From Tricholoma matsutake (lineage: Eukaryota > Basidiomycota > Agaricomycetes > Agaricales > Tricholomataceae), in assembly GCA_026075535.2 (NCBI GenBank), contig AP026542.1, positions 5,022,001 through 5,086,000 on the forward strand: a DNA stretch of 64,000 nucleotides. The letters run 5' to 3'. The position numbers and the translations under genes were made by a program. Below are positions 55,471 to 64,000 of the stretch, in pieces (positions within the stretch are counted from its first letter, which is position 1; each line of letters opens with the position of its first letter). The notes beneath the pieces are model-generated. The model did no database searches. It saw only the letters and a program-made list of their open reading frames with translations, and was not told where the DNA came from.

Positions 55471-56642
55471 TGATAGGTTGTCTCCTCGGCTCAAAGGCTG
55501 ATTCACCATTTCGACCACATTCTAATCACATCAGATAACTTGCACGAGGTCCCAGAAGCAGTGCGACCACTCCTGACCAAGTCTACTGACCGCAATATCA
55601 TATCAAACGTGATCGAGCATTGTATCAAATGCAATCAAACATCGTATCAAACGCGATCAAACATTGTATCAAATGCGATCGAACATTGTCAAACATTGTC
55701 GAGCATCATATCAAATGCAATCGAGCATCATATCAAATGCGATCAAACATCGTCAAACATCATCGAGCGTTATCGATCGATATCGAGAGACTGCGAGCGA
55801 CATTGGGTGCCACATTTGTTATCTAAATGGTGGAATATCATGCGCCAGGAAGTATTCCAACTTGTGCTCAAACCTGCTGATAGTAGGTCAGCCTCGTTCC
55901 AAGTCCCTATCATGCACAGAACCCGCTGGATGCATTATTGCAAGACTTAGCGTGGTTTATACACAAAGGACAGTCCCTTTTTAGTTCTATATCCTTTATT
56001 ACTCTTTCATCATATGATATATATCTTTCTTGTTCGGATTCCAGTCTCCTTTTTGGCCTTGTGCCTTAACTCATATCTTTTGCCTCATGTTCTACACATG
56101 TTTCTCATTCCATTTTAGGAAGTTTCTTTAAAACATATAAAACTCTGTAGTATCTACTTGGAAACAAAAGAAATTGTCTTCACCTATCATCTCATATACA
56201 GTTCTAAGCATCCGATCAATCTTCTAAAAACAATCTAAGTCTCTACGAGTTTTCTCGATTGACAAGAAACCTCTGCAATCATTGTCATCCTCGATCTTCC
56301 TATAATCCTCTGATCGTTATCACTAGCAACCATTTCAACACGTCCTAGCCATCGACTATAGCCTTTGTATACTTTGAAAGGTCCTTGGAATTCACACTTT
56401 GACCATCGACAATAGAACTCATTCACTGTCAATCTCGTCGATCGTCCTCGATATCAATTGGACCATGCCAAACACCTTCATCTCCCATAGCACTGCCTTC
56501 ACGACTAGTACCAACTAGTTATCTACCCATAGGTTGGACCACGAACATTCGGAACGACTCGCACCCTTCCTCAGACTCGTCGCAAATATCATTGATTGCC
56601 TCATCGGCAGTTTAGGTGGTTTTCCCGGGTTGAGTATCATCA
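55471..56642 (+). mobile_element. Solo LTR C, Gypsy-1 family
   Basis: 1,172 bp, flanks CCAT (55467-55470) and CCGT (56643-56646). Inserted in the ADAVPAADAVP repeat of gene C; the pre-insertion sequence GCCGTCCCA keeps the repeat register. Confidence 0.95.
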
Positions 56643-59453
56643 CCGTCCCAACTGCTGATGCCCTGAACAACAGTTATATTCGTGTGGTCCATACAAATGG
56701 AATACATCACTTAGTGATGGTTACCTGCCAGTGTCAGGGGGAACACCGAATTCCCTTGGACCTGGTAACCAGTAATTTACTACCCACAAGCTTCACCAAC
56801 ATACGGACTCTGTTCACCATGCAGGTCCTAGACCATTTTCAGCTCTGTAATCTGGAATTAAAGGCATCGACCTATCAGTTTTACCAGCTGATTCAGCGTG
56901 TAACATTGCCGATGAGGCCTGCCGAAGTGGTCAATCTCTACCATGAGCTTCGGCACATGTCCTGCTTATGGTGTTGGATGAAAAGATTGAAGTGGGCAGG
57001 GTATGGACACAATCAAAGAGATCCTTTGAATCCTGAACCAGGATCACTTGCCAATTTCTGTCCAGCCTGTCCTCAAGTAGGCATTAATATACCGGAAAAT
57101 TGGAAGGACAATGCAAACCAGTGGGTGTCAAAATACCTCGGTGCAGTGGCATCTAAAATGATACTATGGATTTCAGATTTGTTTTTAAATGCATATTCGT
57201 GGCCGATGGCAATTTCAAAGCTGATCATGTTTGGCAGAAAAACTCTGATACTGATATATGGCTATGGGATGGAGGTGGGATGGCCCCAAATCGGGCTGAA
57301 TATGAGCTGTTTCTCCAAGCCGCCATAGAACAATTAATGGTAGGTACCTTCCCTTGGTGGTGGCCAATGCCATTCCCGATGCCACCCCCAAAGCCGGTCT
57401 GATTTGTATTTGGGTTTCCAGAAGGCTCCTTGCGAAAATAAATTCCTAGCTGTTGTGAATGCTTTTCTGGTGTTGAAGGCATGTGACAGGACTGGAGTAG
57501 CAGCCATTGCATGTGCATGGCATGGATGTTATGTGCCCAATGCATTGGTAGACCTGTTTCATGGAGAACAGCAAAAGAATGTCGACTTTGCTTTCCTTCA
57601 AGTGCTGAAGACCACCAGAGTTGACCCTCAACAGGGAGTCATGCTCATTTACGACATTGTCTGCCAGTACATTATCCACCTTCGGGAATGTATTGGTGCC
57701 CATCTTCCAGCTGGCTTGACCATTGACCAGGCCATTGGGCTTTTGCATGTTCATGGCCACAAGGATGAATGCTTTTTTCGCTATGCTCCATCTTTCATTC
57801 CAGGGTCTGGCATTGTAGCAGGAGAATACTTGAGTCTCTGTGGGCATCACTGAATTCCATTTCTCCGATGGTCAGAACAGCGACCTTGCCACATTGGGCA
57901 GAAATGCTTGATGATCATGCTACAGATTCAAATCACAAGAAAATGCTTGGCATGACAGTCACACTCTGCTCAAAATCTCAGGAAGCCCTTGAGAACTCTA
58001 CACAACTCGGCCAATACCATGGTGAACTAACGGCAGCATTTGGCCAACTGGCAATCAAACGATGGGAGGATGAAGTGAGGGCAGCAGAATCCCAGAGGCT
58101 CACAGATATCAGGGTAATGGATATGTATGCCACTCACATATCAGAAATGGCAGAGGCAGCAGGGACAGGATCGGCAGTGGGGACAGGATCGGCCTTAACT
58201 TTGGCATCGGCACTGGTTCAATCCATGGTCGAGGAGTGGATTGATTTTGCTATTCTTTTTGAACAAATGCAGTGAGTTGTACTGCCTACCACCAATCACA
58301 ACCCATCATTGATCATCACCAGGATTGAATTATGAGACAAAGTCCGTTGACTTGGTAAATCACCTCACATTTCTGACATGCAAGCTGTTGAACAGGAGAG
58401 AGAAGCTCTCACATCTCACATGGTAACCTTAACACAGTTACAAAATGCTGCCAACATTGCCAATCATGACATTGCTCCCTCATGGATCACCCATGATAAT
58501 GAAGGGGAATTTGATACCCCCAGTGACCTGGATGATGACAGTGCTGTGGCATCGGGCCTGTCAGATCTCCCAGCCCACACACATGCTATTCCAGTTGAGG
58601 AGCAACAAGTATACCTCCCCTCTAATGGCAATCTTGCAGATGTAGAGATTAACCTCCGCAAGATCCAGGCAAACCGACTGCTGCACCAGCTGCAGGAGCT
58701 CATTGCCGACAAATCATTTCAATATTCACACATCATTTGAGTGGTGCCACAAAAGGGAGTTCACACCCGGTCACGAGCTGTTGTCCACGAGTTGGTTAAC
58801 AAAATTAGTTTGGATGCCCAAATGTATAACCATTGCCTTAGCCAAATGCTGGCACTGGATTGTGATGATGACACATTGAGTATGTTTCAGCAGTTATCCA
58901 AGGATGACCTCAATGCCAGCACAGCTATTTTGAATCCGAATGTACCTGGTTCCACCTCTGTTTGTCTGTCCTGGATTTGGCATAATTCCCACATTCATAC
59001 TGGTCTCATGGCCAATGCCGATGCCATTCCCGTTCCCAATGCCGTTGCCAATGCTGGCCGATTCTGGGAATGTAAATATATTTTGTAGCCATCCATATTC
59101 ATTGTACTAACAATTTTCATAGTCAGGCGAGTACATTGGCTTCGTTCACAGGCTCAGAGAAATCGATGGAGAGAGGACTTTCTACTGGTCACATATGAAA
59201 TGCAGTGGACTGTGCGGTATTTCATCTATCACAGCCAACGGTTGCAGTCAGCCTCACAGTCCGAGAATACCCTTCCTGGTCCGCTAGCCTATGCTAATCA
59301 CCAGCACGCTTCATGGTATGAATTAGCATTGAGGGCTGACAATGCATTTAGATCAACAAATGCCAATTATATCTCCCCTCTCTGACTGAAAAGGGCCACA
59401 TGTATTATGTAAACATGATGTAAACACAATTATCTTGATCACCAACCACGACC

Positions 59454-61247
59454 ATGTCAAACAAAAGTCTCTCAATCTTCAACCCTTTTTCTTTGCAATC
59501 GGGCCTGAAAGGGCAACTCCAAATGCGGACACAAGAGATCATTTGGTACGTGGAGTCCCAATTCCGTCAAGTTTTGTTGGAGTTAGACCAGGCAAACTTT
59601 GTAAAACAACATTGGATGCAAAAAATTCTCTATGCCAAGCTTGTATGTTGAGATCTTTCCTAAAGAAAGTAAGTATACATCACTGACAAGTATGACAGAT
59701 GTATGTCATGTCTTGGACCGGCATCGGCACCTCCATCGGCCTTATGATGGATGTGCCAATCCTTCTTCGGTCCTTGGCTGACAGTCTCGCCAATGTGAAT
59801 TTGGACCACCTACCCCTTGGATTCCATCCTTTTCTCTTGGCCTCGTTGGATGATGGTGTTGCCAGCGACAGTCCTAGCCATCTGGTGGATTCATATGTAT
59901 GTGATTGGTGGAGCCACAATAGTGAACTGGCACTGGGGCAAATTTTCGCCAGTGACACCCTGGATAAGTGCCTCGATAGCTATCAGCAGTATATCCCTGC
60001 CCCTGTGATCACCAGCTCACCGCTCACCGATAGCCAGCCAGCAGACAATGCTGCCGATGGCCGAGCTGACTGCTGATCTTGCATCGACCTGCAGGCTCTC
60101 ATTGGGGATTTGTTTAATGAAGCACGCGGGATGCGGGACTTCATAGATGGCTGTGAATCATCAGCAGAGGCTGCGATGAATGTGAATGTCAGGCAATCAG
60201 CAGGGTTCCAACAGCTTCATGAGCTAGCCCTGCTCAAGGAGCTTCAGTCCAAACCACGTAAGTTAACAACAGCACCGGCACTGGCATCAAAAAACAACCG
60301 TGGACACGCTGGGAGATGGTCGGCCGTAAGAAGACAATCGGAACTGTTATCTGCACATGCACAGGCTGAACTTGAGCACCTGAAGGCCCTTCCCCCAACC
60401 TCCTACAAGTGGACCTGGGGCATTGATATTGCAGAGAATGAGGTTTTAGCAATCAATCAGGCAACCAAGGGCAAGGGAAAGGCACAGCATTCTGGGTACG
60501 CAGGGTCTCTACCTGATGGTGCACAGCAAAAGAAGGAGTGGTCAGATGCACCAAGTCTCCCAACAGTTGTCTCTGCCTACAGTCGACCACCCACAGTTAC
60601 TGGTCACGATGCTGGCCTATATTTTTCAGATGCTGAATCCGATGTGTCCAATGCTGGGACTGCTCCTGTTGTTCCTGTCCCGTTGCTTCAGTCCCCGTTG
60701 CCGATGCCGATCTCTCTGCTGCTGACGCCAATTCCAATTCCATCCCCATTTCCACTACTGATCCTGTCCCCACTGCTGCTGCCGATGCTGAGGCACTCAT
60801 GGTTTGGCAAGGTGAAGATGATGTAGCAAATGATGCTGATCAGCATACCGCCCTTCAGCCATGGCATATGGTTCTGATTCATCATCTGCCCCTACAGGTT
60901 CCCCAACTGGCATTGATGCTGCTGACTTCTACCTCAATGATTCTACCTCTTCATCTCCACCCTCAAATCCCCTATCAGCTTTTGCCACCGCATCTGATGC
61001 GGTGGATGTTTTTCTCTCATCATCAGAGACAGATTCTACTGGACCTCGGGGTGAATCCAATGCCGATGCCGATGATGCCAGTGCCGATTCTGACAATTTT
61101 AGTGATGAGTCCCCCAGCACCTCCCAGATAGAGTACCCCACTCCTTCTTGCATCATGCTGCCCATCTATACTCATGCAGACTTTGATTATGTTGATGACA
61201 CTTGGTTGCATGGCTCTGATGATATGGACACTACGGATGATGGATGA
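59454..61247 (+). pseudogene. KDZ-2 accessory gene E (acidic C-terminus)
   Basis: ATG 59454 (MSNKSLSIFNPFSLQSGLKG, then EIIWYVESQFRQVLLELDQA) opens about 70 bp after the transposase stop on the same strand. An intron begins with GTATGT near 59645. The body reads NLDHLPLGFHPFLLASLDDG, ELALGQIFASDTLDKCLDSY and LIGDLFNEARGMRDFIDGCE, a helical middle (LHELALLKELQSKPRKLTT), a GKGKAQ linker, and ends in an Asp/Ser-rich tail (AADFYLNDSTSSSP, ESNADADDASADSDNFSDES, DSDDMDTT-like) with TGA at 61245-61247. Frame changes coincide with GATGCC repeats at 60690-60790. No known domain. An acidic tail would suit a chromatin or activator protein, but that is a guess. Confidence 0.6.
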
Positions 61248-61599
61248 TGCTCATTTATTTCATTTACATATTCTATACATGAACATGTAGTAATAATTGT
61301 TGGAACACCGAACATTTTCTGCCCGATCCCTAATCCCGGTCCCGGTGCCATGCTCAATTCTGATGCCGATCTCTGATTTCATGAAGGTCTGTATTATGCA
61401 TCTGCTGCTGCCGATGTCGGTAAATTTTTAATTTCTGCCAGTGCCAGTGCCGACCCATTTCATAGGTCTGCATACAACAAATGAATGATTGCTAATTGAG
61501 GCATTTATCATACATGTCACTATATAACCTTCGGCATCAGGAACTTTCCTTAGGCGGCATCAGCAGCATTGACCAACACCAATCAGGTGGGCAAGCTGA
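61248..61599. other. Region between gene E and the right end of KDZ-2
   Basis: No gene. Contains AATCCCGGTCCCGGTGCC and GATGCCGATCTCTGA hexamer clusters and a possible polyadenylation region. Confidence 0.5.
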
Positions 61600-61952
61600 T
61601 CCCATTTGGTAGGTCTGCACTACATAGAAAATCAGTATCATTGCCTATAGCTAGGCCATACAGTTTCCTATGCACATCTATCCGTTAGCCTGATGCCGAT
61701 GCTGTATATCTATGCCGATGCCGTTGCCATTGCCATTGCCGAGTACTGTGTCCAATGCTATCTCTGATCTGTATATTAACATTCTTCATAGTGTATCACA
61801 AGCAAGAATTGTAAAAGTGTATTCATTTGATACTAGTACATGTTATACATACTATGAGAGCGTTCAACAGCATCCATCGAACCCATATCATTCGGTACAC
61901 TGTATGTGTTCGATAGACCATATTATTCAGTACATTGTAGCTTACCTATCTG
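61600..61952 (-). repeat. KDZ-2 right terminal inverted repeat
   Basis: Mirror of the left end, including TAGGTCTGCACTACATAG and GCTAGGCCATACAG in the outer-inner zone and GATGCCG repeats at 61690-61745. Confidence 0.9.
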
Positions 61953-62171
61953 TCCATCTTTATTGGATCAAATCCAGTTCAAGAAAGAAGGACTAAATAC
62001 ATAGACATTTGCTACCACTATACCCATGAATGCATAGAAAATGACAAAGTCACAGTCATTTTCATTCCTGGAAGTGATAATCCAGCTGACATGTTCACAA
62101 AGAACCTTGGCGCCATCCTATTCAGGAAATTTAGGGACTCTCTCAGAATTACTTTCGAGATTCAAACTTAG
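61953..62171 (+). pseudogene. pol: Copia RNase H, piece 3 and stop
   Basis: Reads GSNPVQERRTKYIDICYHY, ENDKVTVIFIPGSDNPADMF and TKNLGAILFRKFRDSL, the conserved copia C-terminus, ending FEIQT then TAG at 62169-62171. It joins piece 2 across the KDZ-2 insertion at the I/GSNP boundary. Confidence 0.88.
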
Positions 62172-62513
62172 CTGCTTAGAGCGCTGTACAGTTTGAGGGG
62201 GGGGGGTCGAAATTAAACCCTGAGATACATGCTGCATACATGAGGCAATACATGCAGCATACACATGTTACTGTACTTACTACACATACATGTGGTAAAC
62301 ACATTCCCAAGTCATGTGACATCCTTATTATTATGTATATAAGGAGAACCTGTATCATAGTAGGAATACAGTGTTCTTACCTCTGCTAACCCTAGCTGTA
62401 AGTCTAACTAAACCCCAGGTAGGTTGTAAGGAATGTGTAGTCTCTTCCCTGTGCAGTGTATGTAGTCTGCTCCAACAGAGTGTTGGAAGCTCTGGCTTCC
62501 TTCCAATGTGCAT
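62172..62513 (+). repeat. Copia polypurine tract and part of the 3' LTR
   Basis: TTTGAGGGGGGGGGG (about 62192-62206) is a polypurine tract, so the 3' LTR starts next to it. It contains palindromic TGCAGCATACA/TGCATACATG words, GTATATAAGGAGAACC (a TATA-like box, 62335-62350) and polyadenylation-like sequence. It is cut off by the hAT-3-type end at 62514; the LTR length is unknown. Confidence 0.65.
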
Positions 62514-64000
62514 TAGGGACTACCATGGATGCATCCAGGTAAATATCCATGGATGGTGGATAAATTCTTGTGGATATGGATGATATCCATGGATTATCCA
62601 CATCATCCACAAAACTGCTAAGTGAACTTTTTGCCAAAAGGTTGTTGTAATATGCACTGTTGATGTGTAACTACTAGTATACAACTAATAGTTATGTGTT
62701 TGAAGTACCTATCACTGAGGAAAAGGCAAATTTAGTGTTTCAATGCATTTTTGGATATTACCAAGAGAAATTGAATGTCACTGATTCAATGGGCATGTAA
62801 AATCATGAAAATATTTGAGTAGGTGCTTACAAGACTTGTGTATTGGACTACATAATTTATTGTTGGGATTTATTTATTTATTTCTTGAAAATAGCCTAAA
62901 GATCATTTTATATAGAGTTACACCAATGTGGTATAGTATTTTGAGATTTTCTTATCAAACATTGTACAAAATTAATAATTTATTTTTCTCTCTTTACCCT
63001 TACTGGTATAATATGCACAAAAATTCTCAAAAATTTTAAACAAATAAAAGACAAATGAATATTGCATATACAAAAGCATGAGAGCTGGTCATCAGAAATG
63101 CAAAAAAACAAATACCATGGCAACTGTTACAAATTCAATATCACAAAAAAAATCTGGCTTCTTCATCTGAGAATTTTCAAACTCAGCCCAAAATCCTGGT
63201 TAGAATGGTATACAACATCACTATATTCCATTTATGGTAAGTCACATGACTCTCTCATTTTTTGAACTCAGCTCAAAAAACTGATCAGAATGGTATATAA
63301 CATCACTATATTCCATTTATGGTAAGTCACATGACTCTCCCAATGTCATTTTTGAACTCTCCTCAACAAACTGATCAGAATGGTATATATAACATCACTA
63401 TATTCCATTTATGGTAAGTCACATGACTCTCCTGATGTCATTTTTGAACTCAGCTCAAAAAATTGATCAGAATGGCATATAACATCACTATATTCCATAT
63501 ATGGAGTTCCATCACTATGTACATATCATTTTGAAACTCAGCTCAAAAAACCGGTTAGAATGATGTATAACATCACTATAAATTTTTGACTCCCACAGTT
63601 AGCAAAGTCAGTAATTTTTGTAATGGTTGCTGAAAATTACTGACCATGGGGAAAACAGACATGGAAAAATGGTCACACTGAATTTTTCATTGATTCTGGT
63701 TTTGAAGAATGAGTCTCAACTCTGTTAAGGACTTGTAAACCTACCAAAAAAAAGCAAAGGAAAAAGGGCCAGGAATGAGTGGAATAGCATGAGGGGATGA
63801 TGAGTGCAACACTAGCTGAGGCTGTGGCGCATGTTGATCAACTGTGGGAGACAGTGATCAGGTGGTGATTGGCATGAGAACTGGTGGTAGGGTTTTGATG
63901 CAATCAAGTCTAGGAATAGTGAGGCAGACACAGGATGCCTCACTATTCATAGACTTGTATTGTGGGAAGGTCAGGTGCTGGTGGTGGTTGCATGCAGATC
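62514..64000. mobile_element. Second hAT-3-type element, left part (runs off the window)
   Basis: Starts TAGGGACTACCATGGATG like hAT-3. The probable 8-bp target copy is CAATGTGCAT or part of it (right side not visible). Internal arms match hAT-3: tandem array 63170-63570 and the shared block 63580-64000. 62620-63160 is AT-rich with no recognised gene. Confidence 0.82.
63170..63570. repeat. Tandem repeat of about 90-110 bp (copy of 40380-40915)
   Basis: Four to five units of GAACTCAGCTCAAAAAACTG ... TATAACATCACTATATTCC ... GGTAAGTCACATGACTCTC. Confidence 0.88.

Larger units (their letters stand above)
53127..59385 (+). pseudogene. KDZ-2 gene C: KDZ transposase, split by LTRs B and C
   Basis: ATG 53127 (MSLTRVPYKRKRRSKKNAPL), an intron at about 53409-53433, then RDYVLEFVG, TGA, VDELLQASLAWQ and a zinc cluster CNHCPF..CVDC..LCRTC..H (53560-53645), HRIECWTG. 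A spacer interrupted by LTR B (53885-55104) and LTR C (55471-56642) leads into GIHHLVMVTCQCQGE (CxC2-type domain), CPACPQVGINIPENW, VADGNFKADHV (first acidic site), YDIVCQY (second), HVHGHKDECFFRYAPSF and ESLWASLN (ERxW-like site; a 1-nt deletion lies just before it). The C-terminus ends VHWLRSQAQRNRWREDFLL and YEMQWTVRYFIYHS with TGA at about 59383-59385. It would cut the KDZ-2 ends in the nucleus. Removing either LTR plus one 4-bp copy restores frame. Confidence 0.88.
44258..61952. mobile_element. KDZ-2: 17.7-kb KDZ transposon with five genes
   Basis: Inserted in copia between DNQGSI and GSNP. Ends CACATAGGTAAGCTACA and, inverted, CAGATAGGTAAGCTACA; flanking TCCATCT on both sides (44251-44257, 61953-61959), 7 of 8 with the next base. 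Inverted ends extend about 270 bp at high similarity and more loosely to about 400 bp. Gene order D(-) A(+) B(-) C(+) E(+), C being the KDZ transposase. Three solo LTRs (F, B, C) are inserted. Short GATGCC/GGCATC repeats are scattered throughout. In-frame stops show that this copy is decaying. Confidence 0.88.

Noticed and set aside
7317..56646. Exchange of flanks between LTR A (CCGT...CCAT) and LTR C (CCAT...CCGT) by ectopic recombination
   Set aside because: The flanking coding sequences join in frame at both places (gag-pol around A, the transposase around C), so single CpG transitions in one duplication copy are a simpler explanation.
44258..61952. TET/JBP dioxygenase gene, as found in some fungal KDZ transposons
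   Set aside because: No frame shows the expected H-x-D and R motifs; none of the accessory genes resembles that family.

Overview
This window is eukaryotic and almost certainly from a filamentous basidiomycete (Agaricomycetes). The evidence is short introns (about 50-75 nt, GT..AG with CTAAC/CTAAT branch sites), KDZ (Kyakuja-Dileera-Zisupton) transposases with their usual accessory genes, chromodomain Ty3/Gypsy elements, hAT elements and a fungal serine carboxypeptidase S28 gene. It is a transposon graveyard: essentially everything is mobile DNA, deeply nested, and the only recognisable host-type gene (S28, 23229-27031, minus strand) is itself broken by two insertions.

Layout. 1-2790: end of a decayed KDZ transposase (KDZ-1), followed by a 42-bp minisatellite (2800-3745). 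3826-19556: Gypsy-1 on the minus strand, truncated in its integrase, with a solo LTR of its own family (LTR A) inside gag-pol. Its 5' LTR (LTR E) is split by an 8-kb hAT insertion (hAT-1, 10917-18913), which itself contains a complete chromovirus, Gypsy-2 (11322-17559, 411-bp LTRs). 19557-23120: unrecognised DNA and a Gypsy-2-like remnant split by hAT-2a, which holds solo LTR G. 23229-27031: S28 pseudogene split by hAT-2b and a fold-back element. 27790-30150: a non-autonomous inverted-repeat element with tRNA-like sequences in both arms. 31088-35340: an autonomous-type hAT transposase gene (hAT-4) split by a small hAT. 36344-62512: one decayed copia 3' end split into three pieces by hAT-3 (36705-44202, 7.5 kb) and by KDZ-2 (44258-61952, 17.7 kb). 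62514-64000: left part of a second hAT-3-type element.

KDZ-2 is the most complete system. It is a 17.7-kb transposon with several-hundred-bp inverted ends and a 7-8 bp target duplication. It carries five genes, of which the first four form two head-to-head pairs: small protein D(-)/zinc-cluster protein A(+) and conserved protein B(-)/KDZ transposase C(+), followed by acidic protein E(+). Three solo LTRs of the Gypsy-1 family have landed in it (LTRs F, B, C). Removing an LTR with one copy of its duplication restores the reading frame in the two cases inside gene C.

Themes shared across the window: (i) the Gypsy-1 LTR family shows 4-bp target duplications that always fit N-CG-N; (ii) most in-frame stops in the younger elements are CGA-to-TGA changes, and all seven differences between the two Gypsy-2 LTRs are CpG transitions, as expected from methylation-linked decay; (iii) a module made of a GGCCCAAATGAC hairpin directly followed by a canonical intron recurs in three otherwise unrelated non-autonomous transposon families; (iv) a GATGCC/GCCATT-type hexamer has spread through the introns, exons and ends of KDZ-2. 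No rRNA, functional tRNA or CRISPR was found. All calls are from reading the sequence; no database search was run.
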